From contig NZ_CP147776.1 in NCBI RefSeq assembly GCF_037300705.1, positions 3,720,001-3,784,000 on the forward strand: a stretch of DNA of 64,000 bases. The letters are read 5' to 3'. Positions 28,501 to 36,733 of this stretch are shown here, piece after piece. The notes beneath the pieces are model-generated. The model ran no database searches. It was not told the origin of the DNA and saw only the letters and a list, made by a program, of their open reading frames with translations. Origin of the DNA: Massilia sp. W12 (GTDB lineage: Bacteria; Pseudomonadota; Gammaproteobacteria; Burkholderiales; Burkholderiaceae_D). How positions within the stretch are numbered: position 1 is the first letter of the stretch; the number at the start of each line of letters is the position of its first letter. A program made the translations under genes and the position numbers.

Positions 28501-29489
28501 CTGGACGGCAGCGCCGCTTCATAACGTATCCGGTGGCTGACGCCGCTGGCGCGGTCGTATTCGATAATCCCGTTGCCATAGGTGCCGAACCAGATGCGGT
28601 GCGCATCGATTTCCATCATGCTGGAAATGTTTTCACGCAGCGGCTGGCTCTGACTCGCGCCGGGCGCGCGCTCCAGCACTTTTTCAATCCGTTTGCCATG
28701 CAAAAGCCACACCCCCTGATCAACCGTGCCGACCCAGATTTCGCCATTTTTGCTCATCGCCAGCGCCGACACATGCGGCTGCACCGCCATCTCCGGCAGC
28801 GGGTGCGGGTGCGGCTTGCTCTCGCCCGGCATTAAGCGCATCAAGCCTTTGCGTGTGCCTATCCACAAGCTGCCGCCGGCGTCGCGCAACAGGCTGCGCA
28901 CATGGTTATGCAATAAACCGTCTTTTTCCTCATACAAACTGAGGCGTCCGTTTTGCATATGCCATAAACCGTCGCTGCCGCCTATCCACAAACCGCCCTG
29001 CCCATCTTCCGCCAGGGCGCTGACCATATTGTGTTTTTTGCCGCCGGACTGCAGCGCCACCCGCTCGAAGCGGTCAAGTTTGGGGTCGTAATACGCCAGC
29101 CCGCCGCTTAAAGTGCCTATCCACAAGCGGCCGGCCTGATCGCTTAACAGGGTTTGCACAAAATTATTCGGCAAACTGTATGGATCCGCCGGATTCGGCA
29201 GATAGGTCTGAAAACGGTAACCATCCCAGCGCGCCAGCCCGCCTTGCGTGCCAAACCAGAGAAAACCCTGGCTGTCTTCAGCAATCGCCGTCACCAGCGG
29301 ATGCGGCAAGCCTTGTTCCGGGCCGAGATGTTGAAACACGCTGTCGCTGACATAATGCCAGCGCATATCACGCGCACTGTGCGCACTGTGCGGCGCCTGG
29401 GCAATGGCGTGACGCGGCTGCAGCAAGGTGAGTAAAATTGATGTGGATAAGAATGCACAGAGGAAAAAGCAAGCAATCCGCCGCCACAT
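25554..29489 (-). CDS. propeller-type two-component sensor histidine kinase (Reg_prop/Y_Y_Y-GAF-HisKA)
   Basis: This is a 1311-residue membrane kinase. A signal peptide or anchor covers about 1-30. The periplasmic region carries about 14 two-component-regulator-propeller repeats of the 'DxxGxLWIGT' type (about 45-720), then a Y_Y_Y domain (about 735-800). A transmembrane helix (about 808-828) is followed by a Gln-rich coiled coil (830-890), a GAF domain (about 905-1050), HisKA with His1073 in AHEINTPLG, and an HATPase domain (about 1180-1305; DNGCGIA, GLGLHV). No receiver domain is attached and no response regulator is adjacent. The frame is open to 29750; I use the ATG at 29487-29489 that puts the hydrophobic segment first. 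Confidence 0.9.
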   Translation of the reverse strand: MWRRIACFFLCAFLSTSILLTLLQPRHAIAQAPHSAHSARDMRWHYVSDSVFQHLGPEQGLPHPLVTAIAEDSQGFLWFGTQGGLARWDGYRFQTYLPNPADPYSLPNNFVQTLLSDQAGRLWIGTLSGGLAYYDPKLDRFERVALQSGGKKHNMVSALAEDGQGGLWIGGSDGLWHMQNGRLSLYEEKDGLLHNHVRSLLRDAGGSLWIGTRKGLMRLMPGESKPHPHPLPEMAVQPHVSALAMSKNGEIWVGTVDQGVWLLHGKRIEKVLERAPGASQSQPLRENISSMMEIDAHRIWFGTYGNGIIEYDRASGVSHRIRYEAALPSSLASDAVLSMWKDRQGQMWVGGFRGVSRQLPQQEAFLTLFGAQTPTMRNQQINGPDVSAVGMAQDGVVLLSLQKNGLNLLDPVKNTIEWIREGLNERGEKIPLSGIFTFSPMRNQECWIGSNLGLFHFDYAKRKIQAVPLNAGMQLQVRAILAGEGGLWLGTDAGLQYFDLQTRTLRSIAGLKNFVINAMEFSRQGDIWLGTRNNGVVRYRPSDESVQEYPPEISNPQALAAGTVASLLFDRRGRLWVATLGGGIHVLEAPEKSRQFIRLTQYPGMREMMIAKLLEDSHGDIWASTINGLLQINPQQMRARPWRRADGVHIPGYWNDSGIAGPHGELLFGGQGGLTVVRPALLPKTGTAPTPLAVTGLRLGGKPERSSHLNLGQPQTLVLQPQGNSLALEFAALDFVAPERRNYAYRLEGYDSNWVEADSKVRQASYTNLSPGVYQLRLRSGVALNGNVEEWQEWTQTLPVRVLPDWHQSWWFYLLLLLGGAAAMVALVHGRTAILRRRQQELQAQVAERTMQLQARQQQLQNANQELHGANQALNQANAHLALSVETLRQLGDIGREITANLEDSNVFQALFMHVAQMMDAPCFAIYRLNQQAAVLELVFGQEDGKTLPMSSIALQSAESNIARVAREKREMYMRTTPDSAIPGHVNGTRLMHSALFAPLMVDERVLGVMSVQSARAEAYGEREQLIFRTLSAYGAIALANAMFLKALRQAQGQLVQQEKMASLGGLVAGIAHEINTPLGTTLTGISGALHAWQSLRTDLQQGRISKQQLEEQSAEGEEYAGIALRAGKRVAELVNTFMAIAVHEAGSSHSEKVDVAQYLQELLALACVALQARGCSITLEVEAGLQAEFIQEELTEALTRVLANVADHAFADPPYASRGPANRLTLHAWQNESRQLELHIVDNGCGIASQHMPHLFEPFFTTKSGNGGHIGLGLHVAYNHVTRGLKGSIQAHSTPGEGCEVVICIPQGGG

Positions 29490-29783
29490 GCATTGCGCAT
29501 CCTGGCATCTTTCAGCACTGACCGATGCCGCTGGCGTATTGTGCTGGCAGCATTGCGAAAACTGCATGCAGTTCCTTTCCGGAATGTTATGCGCCGGCGC
29601 CGCGCTGAAAATCATGCGGAAACGCAAGCGTTTCTTTATTATTCCCGGCCCGCTGCGCCGACTTCCCTGGTTTGATCCGGCGCAGCCGCAGCTTGAATTC
29701 ATTGTGCACCAAGGCTGCATAGAAAAGAAGTAATTCTTCTGCAGCCACATACATGCACATATGCGCAGCCTGCCTGCGGCAAC

Positions 29784-30641
29784 TCACTGCAGTTTTTTCA
29801 AGGCCTCTTCAACAATCGGACTCAAGCGCTGGCGCAAGGCGCTTTGCCGGCTTTGCTGCAACATAAAATACAGCGGCAGCCAGACTGCGCCCAGATTATG
29901 CTTTTGCGTCAGCTGTGCGGCGCTGACGCTGCCCGCCGGCGGCAAGCTGGCCAGGGCTTGCGCAGCCCAGGCGCGCCAGCGCGCCTCATCCCACGGCTCG
30001 CGCAGCGCGAGGTAAAACAGGGCTTGCGCAATGCGCTCGCCTTCGCCATGCGTGTAGGCGTGCCGGTTTTGCCCCATTTGCACGCTCAAGGCTTGCAGCA
30101 GCGCTGCGGCCTGAGCTTCTTCCAGCGCTGGATTCAAGGCCAGTTGCATGACCCAATCCGCGCCATGCGCGACGGCATGACGCCAGCCGTCTTGCGCATC
30201 CCAGGCGCGATAGTCTTGAATGGATTTGATCCAATCCGCCGCCGCTTGCGCCAGCTGGCGTCTTTGCTCCTGGCTTAAAAACGCCTGTTTGCGATCCACC
30301 CGCGCCACTTCAGCCAGCGCCAGCGCGGCAAAGGGGCGCGCCACGCCATCCGCATCCGCACCCTGCAACATGGCCAGCAAGCGCTGACGCAGCTCTTGCA
30401 CCGCATCGGCTGGCATGCGGGCGCTGCGCAAGAGCGCTTGCAAACCTTCAAACCCGAGTTCATCGCGCAGCTGCGGGTCGCGCTCCTTGAGGCATTGCGC
30501 CAGCGCCGGCAGCAAGTCCGGCCCGGCTTTGGCCCATTGTGCGGTTTTATGCACAGCCAGTTCGGCCTTGGCCGGACAGACCGCCGCGCCAGCCTGTGCG
30601 CACAGCGCCATCAGCATCCATCCCAACAGCTGTTTTCTCAT
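29784..30641 (-). CDS. DUF2785 family exported protein
   Basis: This is a 285-residue protein with a signal peptide (about 1-21, QAGA/AVCP). The mature part is helical and matches DUF2785, with the characteristic core YRAWDAQDGWRHAVAHGADWV (about 142-162). The family function is unknown. AAGGA lies about 9 bases before ATG 30639-30641; a GTG two codons earlier is too close to that site. It is divergent from psd. Confidence 0.85.
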   Translation of the reverse strand: MRKQLLGWMLMALCAQAGAAVCPAKAELAVHKTAQWAKAGPDLLPALAQCLKERDPQLRDELGFEGLQALLRSARMPADAVQELRQRLLAMLQGADADGVARPFAALALAEVARVDRKQAFLSQEQRRQLAQAAADWIKSIQDYRAWDAQDGWRHAVAHGADWVMQLALNPALEEAQAAALLQALSVQMGQNRHAYTHGEGERIAQALFYLALREPWDEARWRAWAAQALASLPPAGSVSAAQLTQKHNLGAVWLPLYFMLQQSRQSALRQRLSPIVEEALKKLQ

Positions 30642-30745
30642 CTTCACATTTCCTTTCTCACCATAGGTAAAAACCGAGCAGGCGCTTCAAACATCCGGAC
30701 AAATCACAGGTACAATCTGCGCCTGCCCATTTTTGCCAGCTTATC

Positions 30746-31612
30746 ATGTCAGAAAGACTAGCCGTTTTCGCACAATACGTATTGCCCAAGCAAGCCTTGA
30801 CGCGCTTTGCCGGGACCATTGCCGGCATGCAGGCCGGCGCCCTGACCACCCGCCTGATTGAAGATTTCATTCAGCGCTACGGGGTGAATATGGCCGAAGC
30901 GGCCAACCCGGACCCCGCCGCCTACGCCTGTTTCAATGATTTCTTTGTGCGGGCGCTCAAACCCGGCGCGCGCCCGCTGGCCGCCGCGCCCTATGTCTGC
31001 CCGGTGGATGGCGCCATTTCACAGCTGGGCAAAATCGAACACGATCAAATCATCCAGGCCAAAGGCCACAGCTACACCTGCACCGAACTGGTGGGCGGCA
31101 ACGCGGAATTGGCGCAAAAATTTCATGACGGCGATTTTGTGAATATTTATTTATCGCCCAAAGATTACCACCGCATTCATATGCCCTGCCCGGGCCGCCT
31201 GCAGCGCATGATTTATGTGCCGGGCGATCTGTTTTCAGTCAACCCGGTGACGGCGCGCGGCGTGCCCAAATTGTTTGCCCGCAATGAGCGCGTGGTCTGC
31301 GTGTTTGAAGGCCAGAAAGGCCCGTTTGTGATGGTGCTGGTCGGCGCCACCGTGGTCGGCAGCATGGCCACCACCTGGCATGGCCTGGTCAATCCGCCGC
31401 GCCGCAAAGATGTCACTTCCTGGGACTACGCCAAGCAAAACATCCGCTTGAGCAAGGGCGAGGAAATGGGCCGATTTTTACTCGGTTCGACAGTGATCAT
31501 GCTGTTCCCCAAGAATACAATTGCGCTGAATCCGGCCTGGCAGGCGGAAGGCGGCGTACGCTTGGGCCAGGAAATGGGAAGGGAAGGAAAGGCAGGCAAA
31601 AAAAACCTATAA
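30746..31612 (+). CDS. psd: phosphatidylserine decarboxylase proenzyme
   Basis: This 288-residue inner-membrane-associated enzyme makes phosphatidylethanolamine from phosphatidylserine. Hallmarks are NDFFVRALKPGARP, the YLSPKDYHRIHMP segment with catalytic His, and the self-cleavage site LGST near residue 249, where the Ser becomes the pyruvoyl group of the alpha subunit. Length and motif fit the long proteobacterial type. pssA is not adjacent. The basic C-terminal tail (GREGKAGKKNL) extends past the usual end. Confidence 0.96.
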   Translation: MSERLAVFAQYVLPKQALTRFAGTIAGMQAGALTTRLIEDFIQRYGVNMAEAANPDPAAYACFNDFFVRALKPGARPLAAAPYVCPVDGAISQLGKIEHDQIIQAKGHSYTCTELVGGNAELAQKFHDGDFVNIYLSPKDYHRIHMPCPGRLQRMIYVPGDLFSVNPVTARGVPKLFARNERVVCVFEGQKGPFVMVLVGATVVGSMATTWHGLVNPPRRKDVTSWDYAKQNIRLSKGEEMGRFLLGSTVIMLFPKNTIALNPAWQAEGGVRLGQEMGREGKAGKKNL

Positions 31613-31616
31613 TCAC

Positions 31617-31644
31617 TTGACATACAATATCAGCTTGCTAGAAT
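31617..31644 (+). promoter_or_regulatory. sigma-70 type promoter for the 31759-32735 gene pair
   Basis: A perfect -35 TTGACA (31617-31622) and a -10 TAGAAT (31639-31644) are separated by 16 bases. This lies immediately after the psd stop and gives a leader of about 105 bases before the first gene. The leader contains the inverted pair AGCCGG (31657-31662) / CCGGCT (31690-31695), which may fold. Confidence 0.6.
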
Positions 31645-31758
31645 CTTTTTAGTTTAAGCCGGATCTATTAAAACGATAATACGCGTAACCCGGCTGGTAT
31701 CGAACTTGTATTCATCCCGCCAGATGTTAGCTGTGTCTGGAAAAAAGAGATCGACTAA

Positions 31759-32022
31759 ATGACAACTGAAGCAATGCCTGACACCCTTCTTCAAGGCGGG
31801 GAAGAGTCGGCTGTTGATAAAGCAAAACTTGCCGAGATGATTGACACGGCATTTGCTGATTTATACGCCTACATCCCCGACCCAAGTGGGCCCAGCATGC
31901 TGAAAAAAGAACCCTTTTTGCTCCAAGCCATTCAAGAAGAGTTCATTTTGCCTCCAAATGACGATGTCAAAATCGAAGATTTGACTGAAGAAGACATGCG
32001 ACTACCAGACGGATTTCTTTGA
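31759..32022 (+). CDS. small acidic protein of unknown function, first gene of a two-gene cassette
   Basis: This 87-residue protein is strongly acidic (EESAVDKAKLAEMIDTAFADLY; KIEDLTEEDMRLPDGFL), with no signal peptide or membrane helix. It could be a small adaptor or antitoxin-like partner, but I recognise no family. Its TGA overlaps the ATG of the next gene (TGATG), and a good sigma-70 promoter lies about 115 bases upstream. Base composition is visibly AT-richer than psd and the VOC gene on either side, suggesting a separate origin. Confidence 0.65.
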   Translation: MTTEAMPDTLLQGGEESAVDKAKLAEMIDTAFADLYAYIPDPSGPSMLKKEPFLLQAIQEEFILPPNDDVKIEDLTEEDMRLPDGFL

Positions 32023-32735
32023 TGAGCACATCTGCCCCGCCAGAAGAGAATATCAGCCCATATGAAGACGACTCGGCACAACGGAGCGCTGCCAGGATTG
32101 CCTTGCTGAAAAATGCATTTGAGCCAAGCGCAAAAACCCTTATGAATGACTTGCAAAGGGAGAGTGGTGAGACATGGTCACTGGAAAAAACCGCTGTTCA
32201 CGGGATATTAGATTCCTACGTTGAGTACCGGGATCAAGCAAAGCGCCTGATGCATCCAAAAGACGAGGCCAATAGCAAACCTTTGATGTATTACCGGATT
32301 GACCGACACAAGATCGCAGCTGCTTTTCTTCTGGCGATACTGAGGCACCGCCCGCTACGCCCGCCAACCGGACATAATTTCCGCTTCATGCTCCAACAAT
32401 ACGCCAATGAAATACTGGCGTTTAAAACCGCGATCAGGGTGCTGGCCATCTATGCCCAGCACGACGCCAGGAAGCAACAGCAAATTCAACTGGCAGTTCC
32501 GATCTACCCAAACAGTAACGGTGTCGCTTACGTTGAACACGCCTACCGCGCTTTACGCCATGCCAACCACCATATGCCAGAAAAACTGACCTTACCAATC
32601 GTCGCACATTGGATGTTTTACATTGAAAAATTCTGGCACGTTGGCAAGTTAAGTAAATCACTGCACGCATCCGTTACCGAGCCAGAAGCAAGCTTAGCGC
32701 TGCAAGATATTTTGCAGTCCTTCAACGAAGAATAA
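32022..32735 (+). CDS. protein of unknown function, second gene of a two-gene cassette
   Basis: This 237-residue protein has no signal peptide or clear membrane segment. A notable segment is YRIDRHKIAAAFLLAIL (about residues 91-107), followed by FRFMLQQYANEILAFKTAIRVLAIY. Both look like buried amphipathic helices with a possible conserved His. The C-terminal part has HANHHMPEKLTLPIVAHW. Its ATG at 32022 overlaps the TGA of the acidic small gene, so the two are translationally coupled. The family is not recognised; a mobile or defence-type cassette is possible but only inferred from composition and organisation. Confidence 0.65.
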   Translation: MSTSAPPEENISPYEDDSAQRSAARIALLKNAFEPSAKTLMNDLQRESGETWSLEKTAVHGILDSYVEYRDQAKRLMHPKDEANSKPLMYYRIDRHKIAAAFLLAILRHRPLRPPTGHNFRFMLQQYANEILAFKTAIRVLAIYAQHDARKQQQIQLAVPIYPNSNGVAYVEHAYRALRHANHHMPEKLTLPIVAHWMFYIEKFWHVGKLSKSLHASVTEPEASLALQDILQSFNEE

Positions 32736-32767
32736 ACCGCTAAGCTGCTCCCGGCTTTGGCCCTGTG

Positions 32768-33157
32768 CTACTGCTGCGAATACAAACCAATCATATTGCC
32801 CTCGGTGTCAATCACCAGGGCGATGAAGCCATATTCGCCAATCGAAAATTTTTCTTTGGAAATGCGCCCGCCATGCTGTGCCGCGCGCGCCGCCTGCACA
32901 GCGCAGTCCTCGCAGGAAAAATACACCAGGGTGCTGTTGCCGCCGGCTTTCACGCCTTCCATCTGCACCAGTGAGCCGGTGGCGCCGGGGGCGCCTGGGC
33001 CGCCGGATGGAAATACCAGCATCGCCTCGGGGCCGGGCGCATTCGGCAATTCCTGCAGCTGACACTCCAGCATCGCCTCATAAAATGCGCGGGCGCGCGC
33101 CATATCATCGACATAAATCTCAAACCAGCCGATCGGGTTCCTGACTGCCTGCTCCAT
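32768..33157 (-). CDS. VOC family protein (glyoxalase/bleomycin-resistance fold)
   Basis: This 129-residue protein has the vicinal-oxygen-chelate fold: IGWFEIYVDDMARARAFYEAML at the N-terminus, GSLVQMEGVKAGGNSTLVYFSCEDC in the middle and GFIALVIDTEGNMIGLYS at the end. The substrate cannot be told from sequence. AAGGAG precedes the ATG at 33155-33157. It is convergent with the two-gene unknown cassette. Confidence 0.9.
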   Translation of the reverse strand: MEQAVRNPIGWFEIYVDDMARARAFYEAMLECQLQELPNAPGPEAMLVFPSGGPGAPGATGSLVQMEGVKAGGNSTLVYFSCEDCAVQAARAAQHGGRISKEKFSIGEYGFIALVIDTEGNMIGLYSQQ

Positions 33158-33398
33158 CTTGTACTCCTTGCAAGGTGAAAGGGAAATGCGTGGCGAAAAA
33201 CCACAACCAGTCTAGCCTCTGCCGGCGCGCCTGCCGCAAAATTCTCAGAAAAATCCTTGTCCAGCGTTGTAAGAAGTCCTGTGTGATGTGTATCTGCAGC
33301 ATTATTCCATTCATCGAAACAATATTTTCCTTTTCGCATAGATTCTCTATTTTTTCACAAGAGTGCATGATGTGATTTTTCACTCATCAGAGCCAATC

Positions 33399-33872
33399 AT
33401 GAGCAATCAGCCCCGCCCGCCCCTGCCGCCTTTTAATCATGAAACCGCTGCGCAAAAAGTGCGCATGGCCGAAGACGCCTGGAACAGCCGTGATCCGGCG
33501 CGGGTCGTGCTGGCGTATACCGCAGACAGCCGCTGGCGCAATCGCGACGAATTTCTGCTTGGACGGGAAGATATCGCCGCCTTTTTGACGCGTAAATGGC
33601 AGCGCGAATTGGAATATCGTTTGATCAAAGAACTCTGGGCCTATGGCGAACGGCGCATCGCGGTGCGCTTCGCCTATGAATGGTGCGATCAGAATGGCCG
33701 TTTTTTCCGCTCATATGGCAATGAAAATTGGGAATTTGACGCACACGGCTTGATGGCCTTGCGTCACGCCAGCATCAATGATCTGGCCATCAGCGAGGCG
33801 CAACGCCTGTTTCATTGGCCGCTTGGTGCGCGTCCTGCTGAGCATCCCGCTTTATCCGAGCTTGGATTATAA
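33399..33872 (+). CDS. DUF1348 / NTF2-like family protein
   Basis: This 157-residue protein matches DUF1348, part of the NTF2/SnoaL-like superfamily: [24 protein letters not shown] at the N-terminus, [20 protein letters not shown], then [25 protein letters not shown] and [10 protein letters not shown]. Function is unknown. The ATG at 33399 is chosen over the in-frame one at 33363 because the family begins near [12 protein letters not shown]; no strong ribosome-binding site is seen. A terminator follows at 33880. Confidence 0.88.
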   Translation: MSNQPRPPLPPFNHETAAQKVRMAEDAWNSRDPARVVLAYTADSRWRNRDEFLLGREDIAAFLTRKWQRELEYRLIKELWAYGERRIAVRFAYEWCDQNGRFFRSYGNENWEFDAHGLMALRHASINDLAISEAQRLFHWPLGARPAEHPALSELGL

Positions 33873-33879
33873 AATCAAC

Positions 33880-33926
33880 AAGAAAACGCGGCGCGAATAC
33901 CACAAGCCGCCAAGTTTTCTTTTTTT
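33880..33926 (+). terminator. intrinsic terminator after the DUF1348 gene
   Basis: Arms AAGAAAAC (33880-33887) and GTTTTCTT (33914-33921) extend inward through GCGGC/GCCGC and are followed by a run of T. It begins 8 bases after the stop. Confidence 0.8.
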
Positions 33927-34105
33927 ATGCAAAGTCCCCCTCCCCTGTCCCCGGCTTTGCACTATATTGAACTGACTTGTCTGCCATCCCCGCCCCCGAT
34001 GCGGCAAACTGCGCCCGATGCCTGGCGCGTCACAGCTTCATGCCGCCAGGGGATATTTTCCTGCGCTGCATGTTGCTTCTGTCACCCCTGATAAGGAGAT
34101 AAGCC

Positions 34106-34903
34106 ATGTTTGCAGCAATATCCCGTTCTATCCTGTGCCTGGCTGTATGCGCACTGGCCAGCGCCAATGCGGTGGCCGATGATGGCAAGGAAATCGCGAC
34201 TGACCGGCCCGATTTCGTCGAATCCAGCGATGTCGTCCCCAAAGGCATGTGGCAAATCGAAACCAGCTTGAACTGGGAGCGCAATACGCAACAAGGCGCA
34301 AATGACCGCAGCTTCGCCACCCCGACCCTGCTGCGTTTCGGCTTTGCCAACAATCTGGAATTCCGTATCGAAACCGATGGCCGCGTCTGGCAACGCACCG
34401 ATGACGGCACAGGCAGTGTGCGCACCAATGGCTGGGCTGACACCTCACTTGGCTTGAAATGGCATTTTATGGATGGCAAAGACAGCACGCCTTCCGCTGC
34501 ACTCTTATTCCATGCCGATCTGGACAGCGGCAGCGATGGCTTGCGCGGCAATGGCATCCGGCCTTCCATCCGTCTGGTGGCGGAATGGGACTTGCCCGAT
34601 GACATGTCGCTGGGCATCATGCCGGGCCTGATGTTTGACAAAAACGCCGATGGCAAGCGCTTCACCAGCGGTATTTTCGGGATTGTGGTGGGCAAGGAAT
34701 GGAGCAAGACTTTCCGCAGCTTTGTTGAAGTCTCGCTGCCGCAAATCACCGGCAACAGCAATGGCGGCACGCAAGCCAATCTGACTGTGGGCGGGGCCTG
34801 GCTGCTGTCTGACAATGTGCAGCTTGACACCGCCCTTTCGCGCGGTTTGAACAAGCGCACTCCAAGCTGGAATTGGACGGTCGGTTTGTCAATGCGCTTC
34901 TGA
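34106..34903 (+). CDS. outer-membrane transporter-like protein (MetA-pathway-of-phenol-degradation family)
   Basis: This is a 265-residue protein with a signal peptide (about 1-24, AVA/DD). The mature protein consists of alternating strands typical of a beta-barrel, and the opening EIATDRPDFVESSDVVPKG matches the PF13557 family often annotated as 'transporter'. It ends in Phe (SMRF), as outer-membrane barrels usually do. AAGGAG precedes the ATG. Its 3' end overlaps the convergent MBL gene by 15 bases. The cargo is unknown. Confidence 0.86.
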   Translation: MFAAISRSILCLAVCALASANAVADDGKEIATDRPDFVESSDVVPKGMWQIETSLNWERNTQQGANDRSFATPTLLRFGFANNLEFRIETDGRVWQRTDDGTGSVRTNGWADTSLGLKWHFMDGKDSTPSAALLFHADLDSGSDGLRGNGIRPSIRLVAEWDLPDDMSLGIMPGLMFDKNADGKRFTSGIFGIVVGKEWSKTFRSFVEVSLPQITGNSNGGTQANLTVGGAWLLSDNVQLDTALSRGLNKRTPSWNWTVGLSMRF

Positions 34904-35968
34904 TGCGCCGTATTGCCAGCGGCGCGGCCAGCGCAAGGTCGCGCCATTGGCGACGGCGGCGAAGCGCTCTTGCGCAATCCCGGCGGCAGCCAGGGCCTGC
35001 GCCAAATCGCGCGGCGGCTGATCCAGCGGCTCATCGGTTAATTGAAATGTGCCCCAATGCACCGCAAGCGCCTGGCGGCAAGCCAGATCCTGGAAAATCC
35101 GCACGCTTTCCGCCGGATTCACATGCTGGCTTTGCATAAACCAGCGCGGCTCATAAGCCCCGATGGGCAACAGCGCCAGATCGAAACCGCCATCAGGCCG
35201 CGCTGACTGGCGCGCAGCAAAACGCTGGCGGATATCGGCAAAATCGGGCGAGTAGCCGGTATCGCCGGCAAAAAACAAATGCGCATCCTGACAAAACAGG
35301 GCAAAACCGCCCCACAAAGCCTGCATCGCATCAAATGGGGTGCGCGAAGACCAGTGCTGGGCCGGGGTCAGCACAATCTCCAATGCCTGCCGCGCTTGCT
35401 GCTGCGGCAAACACAGGCTGTCCCACCAATCCAATTCATGCACATGGAAAATGCCGCGCTTGGCGAACCAGGCGCGGTGGCCGAGCGGACAGACAATCAA
35501 CGGCGGCGCACTGTGACGCGTCATCAATCTGCGCAAACTGGCTTCGTCCATATGATCGTAATGATTATGTGAGAGCAAAATCAGATCCAGCGGCGGCAGT
35601 TGATCTATCTGTAAAGCCGGCGGCTGACGCCGCGCAGGCCCCAGCCATTGAAACGGCGAGCAGCGCTGCGCAAACACCGGGTCGGTCAAGATATTCCAGC
35701 CGGCGCATTGCAACAGCACCGTGATATGGCCGATCCAGGTCGCCGCCGGCGTCATCTGCAAACCGGCCCCGGCATTGGCCTCGATAAAAGCCAGCTCCGG
35801 CGCAACGTGCGGCAGCGCCTGCTGCATTTGGGGCGGGCCTTTGCGCCAGGCTTGCCAGCGCCAGCGCAACAACTCGCCCAGCTTTTTCTTGGCAAAAGGC
35901 TGATAATTGTTTTGAAAGCCATCCGGCCTGTGATGCGGACGGCTGGCGTCGTAGTATGGATTTTTCAT
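34889..35968 (-). CDS. MBL-fold metal-dependent hydrolase (NAPE-PLD/RomA-like)
   Basis: This 359-residue protein has the metallo-beta-lactamase core with the metal motif SHNHYDHMDEASL (about residues 135-147), a further AGDTGYSPDFADI loop and a C-terminal AVHWGTF. These are typical of the NAPE-hydrolysing phospholipase D / RomA-like subgroup. No signal peptide is seen. The frame is open to 36151; the ATG at 35966-35968 gives the family start (MKNPYYDASRPHH). The substrate, perhaps a lipid, is unknown. Confidence 0.87.
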   Translation of the reverse strand: MKNPYYDASRPHHRPDGFQNNYQPFAKKKLGELLRWRWQAWRKGPPQMQQALPHVAPELAFIEANAGAGLQMTPAATWIGHITVLLQCAGWNILTDPVFAQRCSPFQWLGPARRQPPALQIDQLPPLDLILLSHNHYDHMDEASLRRLMTRHSAPPLIVCPLGHRAWFAKRGIFHVHELDWWDSLCLPQQQARQALEIVLTPAQHWSSRTPFDAMQALWGGFALFCQDAHLFFAGDTGYSPDFADIRQRFAARQSARPDGGFDLALLPIGAYEPRWFMQSQHVNPAESVRIFQDLACRQALAVHWGTFQLTDEPLDQPPRDLAQALAAAGIAQERFAAVANGATLRWPRRWQYGASEAH

Positions 35969-36079
35969 TGCGGCGTTACACTGTGAAGGTATGCGCCAGC
36001 TTAACCTATCCGCTGCGCAGAGCAAAACTTGGCGCCGGCGCCAAGCCCAAGACGCAGCATCCACCACCGGGAGTATTTG

Positions 36080-36610
36080 ATGAAACGCATTGCATTCTGT
36101 CTGCTGTTCGCCGCCCTGCCGGCGCTGGCCTGTCCGCCCTTGCTCAAACACAACTTCAAGCGCCTGCAGGACGATGCGCCGCAGGATTTATGCCAGCACA
36201 GCGGCAAAGTGCTGCTGGTGGTCAACACCGCCAGCTATTGCGGCTACACCAGCCAATATCAGGGGCTGGAAAAACTCTACGCCCAATATAAAGACAAAGG
36301 GCTGGTGATTCTCGGCTTTCCCTCAAATGACTTTGAACAAGAACCCGGCGCCAACAAGGAAATCGCCGATTTTTGCTACAACACTTATGGCGTCAAATTT
36401 CCGATGTACGCCAAATCCAGCGTCAGCGGGGCCAAAGCGAACCCGCTGTATAAAATGCTGAAAGAAAAAAGCGGGCAAAACGTAAGCTGGAATTTCAATA
36501 AATATCTGATCAGCCGCGATGGCAATCAAGTCAGTCATTTTGGCAGCAAAGTCGAGCCGGAAGACCGCGCCCTGATACAGAAATTGGAACAGGCGCTGGC
36601 GGCCAAGTAA
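36080..36610 (+). CDS. periplasmic glutathione peroxidase family protein
   Basis: This 176-residue thioredoxin-fold peroxidase has a signal peptide (about 1-15, PALA/CP), so it acts in the periplasm. The catalytic Cys is in NTASYCGYTSQY. The region that usually reads GFPCNQF is GFPSNDF here, which removes the second Cys and replaces the tetrad Gln with Asp. The Trp-Asn motif SWNFNKYLI is intact. The ATG at 36080 has GGGAG upstream. A terminator at 36667 follows. Reductant may be thioredoxin-like rather than glutathione. Confidence 0.9.
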   Translation: MKRIAFCLLFAALPALACPPLLKHNFKRLQDDAPQDLCQHSGKVLLVVNTASYCGYTSQYQGLEKLYAQYKDKGLVILGFPSNDFEQEPGANKEIADFCYNTYGVKFPMYAKSSVSGAKANPLYKMLKEKSGQNVSWNFNKYLISRDGNQVSHFGSKVEPEDRALIQKLEQALAAK

Positions 36611-36666
36611 GTACAATCCACATCCGTTTGCTACAATTTTTATACTTCATTCAATGATAAAATCCA

Positions 36667-36692
36667 GCGCCGCCCACATGCGGCGCCTTTTT
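36667..36692 (+). terminator. intrinsic terminator after the glutathione peroxidase gene
   Basis: A stem of GCGCCGC (36667-36673) and GCGGCGC (36680-36686) with loop CCACAT is followed by C and five T. Confidence 0.85.
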
Positions 36693-36733
36693 GCAACCCA
36701 GCGCCCGCCAGCCGGGCGATCAAGAGAAAAAAC

